In this document: positions 1 to 8,243 of the stretch, in pieces
Numbering within the stretch: position 1 is the first letter of the stretch
How the letters are laid out: every line of letters begins with the position of its first letter
Assembly (NCBI GenBank): GCA_040752115.1
Contig: JBFMFB010000003.1
Coordinates: 1 to 64,000 of the forward strand
From: JBFMFB01 sp040752115
GTDB lineage: Bacteria > Pseudomonadota > Gammaproteobacteria > Burkholderiales > Sulfuricellaceae
Length of the DNA stretch: 64,000 bases
Direction: 5' to 3'
Made by a program: the position numbers and the translations under genes
Notes under the pieces: generated by a model
What the model was told of the DNA's origin: nothing
The model's database searches: none
Seen by the model: the letters and a program-made list of their open reading frames with translations, nothing else

Positions 1-222
1 AGGGGCATCGGGGCTTCGAAAAAAGTACATGCGCTAGCCTTCATGGGGAAGGAACCCTTCGATCAGCCTCCGGTGAAAGTAAAGCGCTGCAAGCCGCGGA
101 TTCACCGGCGGTCATGCAGGCCGTTTCAGCCCGGCGCGGCGCGCGCCGCCTCGCCCGGAGCGCCCCAAACCGCGCCGAAATGCGTTACAATGAGCGCTTT
201 TTTGAATCCCGGAGTAGCGAAG
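1..222. other. Upstream region of ilvE, no confident gene
   Basis: No gene can be supported here. A frame entering from the left edge ends at a TAG at 35-37 and could be the tail of an upstream gene, but only eleven codons are visible. A TACAAT hexamer at 186-191 resembles a sigma-70 -10 box about 30 bases before the ilvE start; no good -35 hexamer lies at the right distance. Confidence 0.35.
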
Positions 223-1143
223 ATGTCGATGTCCGACCGCGACGGTCTGATCTGGTATGACGGCAAGATGGTGCCGTGGCGCGAAGCGAATACCCATGTA
301 CTCACCCATACCCTGCACTACGGCATGGGGGTATTCGAGGGCGTGCGCGCCTACAAGACCGACCGCGGCACCGCGATTTTCCGCCTGCAGGAGCACACCG
401 AGCGGCTGTTCAATTCGGCGCACATCTTCATGATGAAAATGCCGTTTAACAGGCAGACGGTGATAGACGCGCAGCGCGAAGTCGTCCGCGCCAACAAGCT
501 GGAATCCGGCTACATTCGCCCGATCGCCTTCTACGGCTCGGAGGCGATGGGCATTTCCGCCACCACCCTGTCGGTGCATCTGGCGATCGCGGCATGGCCG
601 TGGGGCGCCTATCTCGGCAAGGAAGCGCTGGAAAACGGCATCCGCGTCAAGACTTCGTCCTTTACCCGCCACCACGTCAACATCAACATGTGCCGCGCCA
701 AATCGGTGGCGACCTACACCAATTCCATCCTGTCCCACCAGGAGGCGGCGCACGACGGCTACGACGAGGCGCTGCTGCTGGACGTGGACGGCTACGTGGC
801 GGAAGGCGCGGGCGAGAACATTTTCATCGTCAAGAAAGGCAGGCTGTTCACGCCCGACCTGACTTCGTGCCTGGAAGGCATCACGCGCGAAACGATCATC
901 GCCCTGGCGAAGGAAATCGGCGTGGAAGTGGTGGAAAAACGCATCACCCGCGACGAGATCTATACCGCCGACGAAGCGTTCTTCACCGGCACCGCAGCGG
1001 AAGTCACGCCCATCCGCGAGCTGGACAACCGCAAGATCGGCGAGGGAAAGCGCGGCCCAATCACGGCCAGGCTGCAGGGCATGTTCTTCGACTGCGTGAC
1101 CGGCAAGGCCGCGAATCACCTGGATTGGCTTACTCTGGTTTGA
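223..1143 (+). CDS. ilvE: Branched-chain amino acid aminotransferase
   Basis: PLP-dependent class IV aminotransferase that transfers the amino group between glutamate and the keto acids of leucine, isoleucine and valine in the cytoplasm. The frame stays open further upstream, but the ATG at 223 is preceded by GGAG with 8-base spacing and gives 306 residues, the usual length of IlvE. Visible signatures are HYGMGVFEGVRAY near residue 33, the PLP lysine at about residue 160 in CRAKSVATY, and EGAGENIF followed by the TGTAAEVTP phosphate-binding segment. A small zinc-finger gene follows after 9 bases, so the two are probably co-transcribed. Confidence 0.95.
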   Translation: MSMSDRDGLIWYDGKMVPWREANTHVLTHTLHYGMGVFEGVRAYKTDRGTAIFRLQEHTERLFNSAHIFMMKMPFNRQTVIDAQREVVRANKLESGYIRPIAFYGSEAMGISATTLSVHLAIAAWPWGAYLGKEALENGIRVKTSSFTRHHVNINMCRAKSVATYTNSILSHQEAAHDGYDEALLLDVDGYVAEGAGENIFIVKKGRLFTPDLTSCLEGITRETIIALAKEIGVEVVEKRITRDEIYTADEAFFTGTAAEVTPIRELDNRKIGEGKRGPITARLQGMFFDCVTGKAANHLDWLTLV

Positions 1144-1152
1144 GGACCACAA

Positions 1153-1359
1153 ATGGAAAATGCCGCAACTCAAAGCAAACAGACCGTTATAGAAGTCACG
1201 GCGGACGATCTCCCCCTGCACTGCCCCACGCCCGCGATGCAACTGTGGAACGGGCATCCCAGGGTTTATCTGGACGTCGGGAAGACCGGCGAAGCGGCCT
1301 GCCCTTACTGCGGCACGCATTACAAGCTCAAGGGCGGCATTCCGGCCGGGCATCACTGA
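1153..1359 (+). CDS. Zinc-finger CHCC-domain protein
   Basis: Small 68-residue protein of the zf-CHCC type, the family related to the NDUFS6 subunit of complex I. The metal ligands are visible as HCPTP around residue 23, a histidine in NGHPRVYLDV, and CPYCGTHY near residue 50. In Betaproteobacteria such a gene commonly follows ilvE. The function in bacteria is not established; a zinc-binding accessory role is the most that can be inferred. It begins 9 bases after ilvE, suggesting one operon. Confidence 0.85.
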   Translation: MENAATQSKQTVIEVTADDLPLHCPTPAMQLWNGHPRVYLDVGKTGEAACPYCGTHYKLKGGIPAGHH

Positions 1360-1366
1360 ACCCAGG

Positions 1367-1523
1367 ATAAGCGGTTCACCACAGAAGCGCAGAGACACGG
1401 AGTTGATTCGGGGAGGAAAGGCCATGTTTTGGCACATCATCCGGCAGGCGAATCAACTATCCGCCGCAAGCTTCTGTTTTCTCTGCGGTGAGCGAACCGT
1501 GGTTTTTGGGTTGAACCGCTTAT
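1367..1523. repeat. Palindromic intergenic element, ACCACAGA type
   Basis: A 157-bp element between two convergent genes. It is bounded by perfect 12-bp terminal inverted repeats (ATAAGCGGTTCA at 1367-1378 and its complement at 1512-1523). Inside it has a second perfect 9-bp inverted pair (GTTGATTCG / CGAATCAAC) and imperfect arms of the CACAGA-CAGAGACACGGAG kind. Similar CACAGAGA-rich intergenic repeats are scattered in many proteobacterial genomes. No coding potential and no target duplication are evident. Confidence 0.7.
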
Positions 1524-1544
1524 GGCGGGTTACGCCCTTCGGCC

Positions 1545-2192
1545 TCAACCGCCCTGCGAAGCCGCCTTCCCCGCTTTGAGAATTTCGATCACTTCCTCGT
1601 CCTCGACCTGGGGAAATTCCTCGTAGAACTGCCCCACCGCCTGGAACCATAACGGCGCTTCCAGGCATACCACCTCGTCGGCGTACGGCGTCACTTTCTC
1701 CAGCGTATCCGGCGGCGCCACCGGCACCGCGCAGATCAGTTTTTCCGGCTGCCTGGCGCGCAGGGCGTGCAGCGCCGAGATCATGGTGGCGCCGGTCGCC
1801 AAGCCGTCGTCGATGACGATGACGATGCGCCCCTGCGGGTCGATCGGCGGGCGCACCGGCGTGTACTGTTCGCGCCGCCGGCGCATGGTTTCCATCTGCG
1901 TCCGCTTTTCGCTTTCGATGTATTCCTCGTTCGCCCCCGCCCGTGCCGCGTAATCCGCGATGTAGGCCCAGCCGCTTTCGTCGATCGAGCCAATGGCGAA
2001 TTCCGGGTTGTATGGCGACCGGAGCTTTCTCACCAGCACCACGTCCATTTCGCCGTCCAGCTCGTCTGCGATGATCCGCGCCATCGGCACCGCACCGCGC
2101 GGGATGGCCAGGATCAGGGGATTTCTGCCCTTGTACGGAGCCAGCCTGGCGGCCAGCTTGCGGGCGGCTTCGTCACGGTTGCGGAACGGCAT
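1545..2192 (-). CDS. Phosphoribosyltransferase family protein
   Basis: Type I phosphoribosyltransferase fold of 215 residues. The PRPP-binding loop is IVIVIDDGLATGATM at about residues 113-127, with IPRGAVPMA and LVRKLRSPYNPEFAIGSI in the N-terminal half. This architecture matches the stand-alone phosphoribosyltransferases often annotated as erythromycin-esterase-associated or ComF-unrelated PRTases; the substrate is not predictable. The ATG at 2192 has GGAG six bases upstream and is preferred over the TTG at 2204. Its 3' end converges on the palindromic element that follows the zinc-finger gene. Confidence 0.8.
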   Translation of the reverse strand: MPFRNRDEAARKLAARLAPYKGRNPLILAIPRGAVPMARIIADELDGEMDVVLVRKLRSPYNPEFAIGSIDESGWAYIADYAARAGANEEYIESEKRTQMETMRRRREQYTPVRPPIDPQGRIVIVIDDGLATGATMISALHALRARQPEKLICAVPVAPPDTLEKVTPYADEVVCLEAPLWFQAVGQFYEEFPQVEDEEVIEILKAGKAASQGG

Positions 2193-2226
2193 GACGGGCT
2201 CCAATAAAAATTAAAAACCAAGTTCA

Positions 2227-2349
2227 GCCACGAATGAACACGAATTCACACAAATAAAAACAAACGCCTGGTTAAAAAATACATCTCACTTTTCTGATGC
2301 GTGGGATAGTTGTTGTAACCAATAGATCATTCGTGGGCATTCGTGGCCA
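2227..2349. repeat. CACGAAT-family palindromic element
   Basis: Left arm with CCACGAATGAACACGAAT at 2228 and right arm ending CATTCGTGGGCATTCGTGG near 2346 form an imperfect inverted repeat around a 60-base AT-rich core. It fills most of the gap between glk and the phosphoribosyltransferase. It belongs to the same family as the elements at 7.8, 8.3, 11.1, 25.5, 41.7 and 45.4 kb. Confidence 0.7.
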
Positions 2350-2374
2350 AGAGAAGGTTTGGATGTGCTCATAG

Positions 2375-3394
2375 TCACAACCGGCTGGCGACCAGGGCGG
2401 CGCCCTGTAATCCCACCTTAGGATTGGTCACGACGTGAACGGGAAAGTTCGAGGCAAGCTCGGCAAATCGCCCCTTGGCGTTGAAGGCGTGCATGAAGCC
2501 GCCGGCCTTGAGGCGGTCAAGGATTTTCGGCGCGATGCCGCCCGCGATATACACGCCGCCGCCGGCGAGCAGGATAAGCGCCAGGTTGCCGGCCACCGCG
2601 CCATAGATGGAGACAAACAGGTCGAGCGCCCGCACGGCCAGTGCATCCCGCTCCGCCAACGCGGCTTCGGAGACCGCTGCGGCGGCGTCGCCGGTCAGCA
2701 TGGCGTGCCGCAGCTCGGGCGATTCGTCTGCGCCTCCGGTATCGCGGAGAAATTCGTAGATCTTCACTAATCCCGGGCCGGACACCACTCGCTCGCAGGA
2801 CACCCTGCCGTACAGCGGCTTGAGGTAGCGCAGCAAGGCGATCTGCTCTTCGTCGGCGGGGGCGAAATCCACATGCCCGCCTTCGGAAGGCAGCGCCTCG
2901 TAGCGGCCGTCCCGCCAGACCAGCATCCCCATTCCGAGGCCGGTGCCCGCGCCGATCACCGCCCGCACTCCGCCCGGCTGCAGCTGGCCGGCCTGGAGAG
3001 TGACCAGGTCGGCGCCGCTCAGGGTTTCGATGCCGTGGCCCACCGCAGCGAAGTCGTTGATGAGGCGGACGCGGCTGATGGCGAATTCCGTGCCAATGGC
3101 GCCGACGTCGATTTGCCAGGGAAGGTTGGTGATCTTCGCGGTCTGCCCACGGATCGGGCCGGCCACGCCGAAGCAGGCGCTGTGAATGGCAAGGGGAGCA
3201 GCGGGGGCGGCTGGGACGGCCTGCAGAAACTCCCGGATCACGGCGCCGAAGTCGCCATAGGCCCCGGAAGCGAAGCGCCGCTCGAATATCGCGCGGCACG
3301 CGCTGCCGTCAAATTCCGCAAGCTGCAGCAGCGTCTTGGTGCCGCCGACGTCTCCAGCCAGAACACGCACCGACTGTTTCGCGGAAGCGGCCAT
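2375..3394 (-). CDS. glk: Glucokinase
   Basis: ATP-dependent glucose phosphorylation to glucose 6-phosphate, cytoplasmic. The 339-residue protein has the proteobacterial Glk pattern: nucleotide-binding AGDVGGTKTLL at about residues 13-23, the sugar-binding INDFAAVGHGIE with the catalytic aspartate near residue 117, GAGTGLGMGML, and the C-terminal LLAGGGVYIAGGIAPK segment. It starts 6 bases after the stop of the PAS-GGDEF-EAL gene on the same strand, so both are probably on one transcript. Its 3' end abuts a CACGAAT-type element. Confidence 0.9.
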   Translation of the reverse strand: MAASAKQSVRVLAGDVGGTKTLLQLAEFDGSACRAIFERRFASGAYGDFGAVIREFLQAVPAAPAAPLAIHSACFGVAGPIRGQTAKITNLPWQIDVGAIGTEFAISRVRLINDFAAVGHGIETLSGADLVTLQAGQLQPGGVRAVIGAGTGLGMGMLVWRDGRYEALPSEGGHVDFAPADEEQIALLRYLKPLYGRVSCERVVSGPGLVKIYEFLRDTGGADESPELRHAMLTGDAAAAVSEAALAERDALAVRALDLFVSIYGAVAGNLALILLAGGGVYIAGGIAPKILDRLKAGGFMHAFNAKGRFAELASNFPVHVVTNPKVGLQGAALVASRL

Positions 3395-3400
3395 GGTCTC

Positions 3401-5200
3401 TTAGGCCGCCTTCTCCAGCAGCGGTTCGGGCATGTGTATTCCGTATCCCTGGGCGTAGCCCACCCCTAGCTTTCTCAGTTGCTCCAGGGACTCGTCATCC
3501 TTGACGAATTCGGCCACGGTCTTGATCCCCATGACGCGCCCGATCCGGCTGATGGCCTCGGTCATGGCGAAATCCACCGGATTCTTGGCCATGTCCTTGA
3601 CGAACGCGCCGTCGATTTTCAGATAGCTGACCGGCAGCACCTTGAGGTAGGCGAAGGAAGACATGCCGCTGCCGAAATCGTCGAGCGCGAAATTGCAGCC
3701 CATCGCGTTCAGCTCGTGCATGAAATGCACGGCCTTGTTGAGGTTGGTGATCGCGGCGGTCTCGGTGATCTCGAAACACAGCACCTGCGGCGGGATCTGG
3801 TGCTGGGCGATCTGCTCGCGCAGGAAGGCGGGAAACAGGTCGTCATTGAGGCTGGTGGCGGACAGATTGATGCAGCACAGAATCTTGAACTCAGCGTGGC
3901 GGGCACAGCAGTCCTCCCACTTCCTTCGCCAGTACGGTCCCCTGGATGCAAACAGCGTGCGGATAACCCAACGGTCGATGGCCGGCATGAGGTTGTAGCG
4001 CTCGGCCGCGGCGATGAACGCTGCCGGCGCCACCAGATTCCCCGCTTCATCTTTCATCCGCAGCAATATTTCGTAATGCTCGGCTCCGGCCTGCTCCGGA
4101 TCGGTCGAGACAATCTCCTGGTAATACAGATGAAAACGGTTTTCCTCGAATGCCTTGTTGATGCGCGATACCCACTGCATTTCGCCGTGGCGCTGCGCCA
4201 GGATATCGTCGCCGTCCTCGTAGAGATGGACACGGTTCCCACCTTTGTCTTTCGCCGCGTAGCAAGCCGCATCGGCATGACTCAAGGCGCCCGCCAGATC
4301 GCTGTCCGAAGTGATGGCCACCACGCCGATGCTGAGGCTCAGTTCGAATGCCTTGTCCTGCCAGTTGAAGCGATAGCCCTGGATGGAGGCGCGAATCTTG
4401 TCGGCAATGCGCAGCGCCCGGTCGATCCGGCATCCTTCCAGCAGTACGCCGAACTCGTCCCCTCCCAGCCTCGCCAGCACGTCGTTTTCGCGGGTCTTGG
4501 CCTGCAGCAGGGAAACGGCCTGAAGCAGCAATTCATCGCCGGCCAGGTGGCCGCAGGTGTCGTTCACCAGCTTGAACTGGTCGATATCCATGTACAGGAC
4601 GGCATGGTGCTTGTCCTGGGTCTTGGCGCTTTCCAGAAACAGCCCGACCAAGCGCTCGAATTCCCGGCGGTTGACCAAGCCGGTCAAAGCGTCATGGGTG
4701 GCCTGCCAGGACAATTGCTGGGCCATGCGGCGCGTTTGGGTAAGATCATGGAAAACCAGGACGGCGCCGACGGTCTCGCCTTTCCGGTTACGTAGCGGCG
4801 CAGCGGAATCCTCGATCACGAATTCCTGGCCATCCTTGCGAATGAGGAGGGAGTGCCTCTTTGCGTTTACCGCGGGTCCGGCAAGCTCCCATTGAAGGGC
4901 AGGATGCTCGAGGGGCTCTCGCGTCGTTTCGCTGACCACGAAAAACACCGTCTTCAACGGCAGGCCCTTGGCCTCCTGAAGCGACCAGCCGGTCAGCTTT
5001 TCCGCTGCGGGGTTCAGATACTCGACCCGGCCTTCGCTGTCAGTCGAGATCACTGCATCGTCAACCGAATGGAGCGCCGTTCCGGCCAGCTCTTTCTCCC
5101 GGAACAACGCCTCCTCCACTTTCGCCGCCCGCCGCGAAACGGCGAAGGAGCCGAGCGCAACGCCCAACACAGCCGACGCGATGCCGATCGCGGTCATCAT
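3401..5200 (-). CDS. PAS-GGDEF-EAL cyclic-di-GMP signalling protein
   Basis: Membrane-anchored regulator of 599 residues. One N-terminal helix (about 5-22) is followed by a PAS domain (about 40-150), a GGDEF domain with an intact GGDEF signature near residue 247, and an EAL domain. The GGDEF is preceded by RxxD five residues upstream (inhibitory I-site). The EAL domain carries EILLR in place of EALLR near residue 375 and DDFGSG near 503, so the main metal and catalytic residues appear retained. It could make and degrade c-di-GMP; which activity dominates cannot be told. It lies directly upstream of glk, 6 bases away. Confidence 0.9.
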   Translation of the reverse strand: MMTAIGIASAVLGVALGSFAVSRRAAKVEEALFREKELAGTALHSVDDAVISTDSEGRVEYLNPAAEKLTGWSLQEAKGLPLKTVFFVVSETTREPLEHPALQWELAGPAVNAKRHSLLIRKDGQEFVIEDSAAPLRNRKGETVGAVLVFHDLTQTRRMAQQLSWQATHDALTGLVNRREFERLVGLFLESAKTQDKHHAVLYMDIDQFKLVNDTCGHLAGDELLLQAVSLLQAKTRENDVLARLGGDEFGVLLEGCRIDRALRIADKIRASIQGYRFNWQDKAFELSLSIGVVAITSDSDLAGALSHADAACYAAKDKGGNRVHLYEDGDDILAQRHGEMQWVSRINKAFEENRFHLYYQEIVSTDPEQAGAEHYEILLRMKDEAGNLVAPAAFIAAAERYNLMPAIDRWVIRTLFASRGPYWRRKWEDCCARHAEFKILCCINLSATSLNDDLFPAFLREQIAQHQIPPQVLCFEITETAAITNLNKAVHFMHELNAMGCNFALDDFGSGMSSFAYLKVLPVSYLKIDGAFVKDMAKNPVDFAMTEAISRIGRVMGIKTVAEFVKDDESLEQLRKLGVGYAQGYGIHMPEPLLEKAA

Positions 5201-5407
5201 ATGGCCGCACGCCCGGAATGAAGCAGGGCAACCCTGAATGCCTGCGTAAGAATCAACGTGCCCCCACCAGTGATCATGCCTTTGGAATAATTATTAGCCA
5301 TGGAGCGCCGCTGCCCGGATTTCACCTAAAAACACCCCTTGCAACAAACAGGATAATCATATCATGAAAGCTGTCCGAGAATACCGCAGAAGCGCCAGCC
5401 GCGGCGA

Positions 5408-6172
5408 TTAAATAAAATTTATGTCCATGAGCTCATCGAGCAGGGAGTCGTAATCTTTCGCTCCCGCGCTATGCGGCGCGTGGGCAAAAACATCCTGGCT
5501 GTAAGCCAGGCTTTCTGCCAGGCTTACGTTCTCGGCGATCCGGGTGTCGCACAGTTCGGAACCAAACCGCTCGCGCATCTGCGCAAGGATATCCCGCGCC
5601 ATTTTGCGGCGCGCGTCATAACGGGTGATGAGATAACGCCGCTCGACGCGTTTTTTCAGCACGTGCTCCAGGGCCTTCAGCGTGTTTTCCAGCTGCAGCG
5701 CGCCTTTGAGCGCCAGATAGTCGGCCGAGACCGGCACCAGAACTTTGCCGGCGGCGAAAATCGCGTTCAGCGACAACACATTGAGCATCGGACAGCAATC
5801 GATGAGGATCGGCACGTCCGCCTGCTCCAGCTTTTCTTCGCGAATGCCGGCGTTCAGCCGGTTGACTATTCTCGGCCCCCTGCCGAACAAGGCATCGACT
5901 TTGGAAAGCTCGAAATGGGAAGGAATGAGGCTGCCTCCGGAAGGCAGTTGTTTGACCAGCCCCACCAGCGGCTTCGATTCCTTGTAAAAGCCGTAGATGC
6001 TTTCCAGGCCGGTAGCGACTGTTACGCCGCTCATCACGCTCAAATGCGCCTGGGGATCGAGGTCTATTGCCAGCGGACGCTGCCTGCGCTGCGCCAGGGC
6101 GGCGGCGAGATTGAGGCTGGTGGTGGTTTTACCGACGCCCCCCTTCTGGTTAAATACCGCAATGATCGCCAT
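5408..6172 (-). CDS. Solitary ParA-family ATPase
   Basis: A 254-residue deviant-Walker ATPase. It starts MAIIAVFNQKGGVGKTT, carrying both the signature and the P-loop lysine, followed by LAIDLDPQAHLSVM and the Walker B segment VPILIDCCPML near residue 125. No parB-like gene or parS repeats are visible beside it, so a role in plasmid-like partition is unlikely. Orphan ParA proteins often position protein complexes, pili or chemotaxis arrays. Here both neighbours are c-di-GMP proteins, but a functional link is only inference. Confidence 0.85.
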   Translation of the reverse strand: MAIIAVFNQKGGVGKTTTSLNLAAALAQRRQRPLAIDLDPQAHLSVMSGVTVATGLESIYGFYKESKPLVGLVKQLPSGGSLIPSHFELSKVDALFGRGPRIVNRLNAGIREEKLEQADVPILIDCCPMLNVLSLNAIFAAGKVLVPVSADYLALKGALQLENTLKALEHVLKKRVERRYLITRYDARRKMARDILAQMRERFGSELCDTRIAENVSLAESLAYSQDVFAHAPHSAGAKDYDSLLDELMDINFI

Positions 6173-6325
6173 CCGGCAATGCTAATGATTTCAGGTGCGC
6201 TTCGCAAGCCGGTTAGCGGCGCGAGCCGGCTTACAAAGCTATTTGCAAATGCTGTTAATCTGGCATAATCACCACGTCTCTCCGGCTTCGCATCACACTT
6301 AAACGATCTGAATTGGCGGCTTGCG

Positions 6326-7357
6326 ATGACCTATTTGAACATCCACCACCTTCTGGATTCGGTTGCCAAACTGACCGAGCAGCGAGATCAGCGCTCCTTG
6401 GAGGTCTGCCTGATCAAGACCATGAGCGAACTGATTTCTGCCGAGACGTTCACCCTTTACAAAATCCAGCACCACAACGGTGCCCAGAAGCTGAAAACCG
6501 TCGTAAGCGTCAATGCGACCAGGATTTATGCCGACGAGCCGGAGAACGATGCGGGGCGGCCATCTCTGGTTGAGATCGAGAAAGACAAAGGTTTCGTGGA
6601 TTGCCTGAAAACCGGGAAAATAACCGCATCCGAATGCCCGGGAGAATCCAGCATCCGGACCATTTATCCGGTGTACAGCGCGAACGACATCATCGGTTTT
6701 CTCACTGTCAACAGCGAAAAAACCTCCCCCCGCGATCAGGAAATCATTTCCAGCTTTCTCAGCATCTACCGCAATTATCTTTCGCTGATCAACGACAACG
6801 AGCACGATACCTTAACGGGACTTCTGAACAGAAAAACTTTTGACGCCAAGATCAGCAAGATCATCGCCTCCCAGCGCGGCGCCCATCGGCGCACCACGGA
6901 CAAGAGCGGAATCTGCTGCCTCGCCGTGCTGGATATCGACCATTTCAAGCGGGTCAATGACCAGTTCGGTCACCTGTACGGAGATGAGGTGCTGCTGCTG
7001 TTTTCGCGCATCATGAACAAGACTTTCCGGGACAGCGATCTGCTATTCCGCTTCGGCGGCGAAGAATTTGTTGTCGTTCTGAAAGACGCGGACCTGGATC
7101 TCGCGACGATCGCTTTGGAACGTTTCCGCAAGGCGGTCGAATCCTTCGAATTTCCCCAGGTCGGCTCCGTAACCGTAAGCATCGGGGTCGTCCAGATCGG
7201 GGGCGACGATATTCCCGCCACCTTGACCGATCGCGCCGATCAAGCCCTGTACTACGCCAAGAACAACGGGCGCAATCAGATCCAGGCGTACGAGAAGCTG
7301 CTGGCCGAAGGCAAGCTGACTCCCAAGACGCGCGAAAGCAATCTGGAGCTGTTCTGA
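6326..7357 (+). CDS. GAF-like sensor diguanylate cyclase
   Basis: Soluble 343-residue protein. The first ~155 residues look like a GAF-type sensory domain (YPVYSANDIIGFLTVNSE), followed by a GGDEF domain that begins with DTLTGLLNRKTF and has GGEEF at about residues 243-247. An RDSD inhibitory motif precedes it by five residues, so the product is expected to be an active, feedback-inhibited c-di-GMP synthase. No EAL domain is present. It is divergent from the ParA gene; a CATAAT at 6264-6269 is a possible -10 box but the -35 is poor. Confidence 0.88.
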   Translation: MTYLNIHHLLDSVAKLTEQRDQRSLEVCLIKTMSELISAETFTLYKIQHHNGAQKLKTVVSVNATRIYADEPENDAGRPSLVEIEKDKGFVDCLKTGKITASECPGESSIRTIYPVYSANDIIGFLTVNSEKTSPRDQEIISSFLSIYRNYLSLINDNEHDTLTGLLNRKTFDAKISKIIASQRGAHRRTTDKSGICCLAVLDIDHFKRVNDQFGHLYGDEVLLLFSRIMNKTFRDSDLLFRFGGEEFVVVLKDADLDLATIALERFRKAVESFEFPQVGSVTVSIGVVQIGGDDIPATLTDRADQALYYAKNNGRNQIQAYEKLLAEGKLTPKTRESNLELF

Positions 7358-7397
7358 CCCCTTGCTTCACCAATCTAATCAAACCATCGGAGAATTC

Positions 7398-7742
7398 ATG
7401 GCTGAAACAACCACCGAAACCGGCCTCAAATACGAAGACCTCGCCCCCGGCACCGGAGACACTGCCCGCGCGGGGCAAATGGTTTCCGTCCACTACACCG
7501 GCTGGCTCACCGACGGCACCAAGTTCGATTCCAGCAAGGATCGCGACGATCCGTTCATCTTTCCGCTCGGCGCCGGCCATGTCATCCGCGGCTGGGACGA
7601 AGGCGTCCAGGGCATGCAGGTCGGCGGCGTGCGCAGGCTGACCATTCCGCCGGAACTGGGCTACGGCGCGCGCGGGGCGGGCGGCGTCATCCCGCCCAAC
7701 GCCACCCTGGTGTTCGAAGTGGAACTGCTGCGGATTCTGTAA
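7398..7742 (+). CDS. FKBP-type peptidyl-prolyl isomerase
   Basis: Single-domain FKBP of 114 residues, catalysing cis-trans isomerisation of prolyl bonds. Hallmarks are VSVHYTGWLTDGTKFDSS, the VIRGWDEGVQGM core and LTIPPELGYGARGAGGVIPPNATLVFEVELL. There is no signal peptide, so it is cytoplasmic. The ATG at 7398 with GGAG at 7389-7392 is favoured over an in-frame upstream start at 7362. A CACGAAT-type element begins about two bases after the stop codon. Confidence 0.92.
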   Translation: MAETTTETGLKYEDLAPGTGDTARAGQMVSVHYTGWLTDGTKFDSSKDRDDPFIFPLGAGHVIRGWDEGVQGMQVGGVRRLTIPPELGYGARGAGGVIPPNATLVFEVELLRIL

Positions 7743-7744
7743 AC

Positions 7745-7908
7745 CCGGAAAAAAGCGTTTTGGCCACGAATGACACGAATGTTCACGAATCGTCATGACG
7801 TTACTCATGGGAGCGTGCTTACCGGGATGGCATGCTGCAAATCCGTAGCGTCAGATTGTTTTTATTCGTGTTTATTCGTGTCATTCGTGGCTAAACGCCG
7901 TTTTTAGG
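7745..7908. repeat. CACGAAT-family palindromic element
   Basis: Arms GGAAAAAAGCGTTTTGGCCACGAATG on the left (from about 7747) and the matching GTCATTCGTGGCTAAACGCCGTTTTTAGG on the right (to 7908) enclose a core unrelated to the other copies. It fills the gap between the FKBP gene and the DUF3301 gene almost exactly. I cannot see a target-site duplication at this copy. Confidence 0.7.
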
Positions 7909-7915
7909 GTGCCCC

Positions 7916-8239
7916 TCAGTCCGGCAGGTGTGTTTCCGTGAAGCGTTTTTCCAGGTCCAGCATTTCCACCCGCCGGCCGACCACAACCACCATTCCCCTG
8001 AGCCGGTTGTCGCCGGTATCGCTGAACTCAAACCGGTAAGCGCGGCGCGGCAGGAGACGGCCGCGCTCGTTGCGCCGCACCCCCAGCCTGTCCAGCGCCA
8101 CGGTCTCATCCAGAAACTGCACCCCCTCTTCGCGACACGCATTCCTGGCCGTGCGCACGGCGATTTCGCGTACCGCCATGCTGTCCAGCCAGAACCAGCC
8201 GACCGCCGCCAGACCGATGAGAACGAGCAGTTCCGTCAT
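7916..8239 (-). CDS. DUF3301 family membrane-anchored protein
   Basis: Small 107-residue protein: one N-terminal hydrophobic helix (MTELLVLIGLAAVGWFWLD) followed by a basic soluble domain with ACREEGVQFLDETVALDRL and RAYRFEFSDTGDNRLRGMVVV, the pattern of DUF3301. The function is unknown. The ATG at 8239 is chosen because it opens directly on the membrane helix; residues encoded further upstream would come from repeat DNA. The gene is bracketed on both sides by CACGAAT-type elements. Confidence 0.75.
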   Translation of the reverse strand: MTELLVLIGLAAVGWFWLDSMAVREIAVRTARNACREEGVQFLDETVALDRLGVRRNERGRLLPRRAYRFEFSDTGDNRLRGMVVVVGRRVEMLDLEKRFTETHLPD

Positions 8240-8243
8240 GAAA

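Noticed and set aside
5201..5407. Small gene or parS-like repeats upstream of the PAS-GGDEF-EAL gene, next to the ParA gene
   Set aside because: No open frame with a start signal and no 14-16-bp palindromic parS-type repeats are visible.
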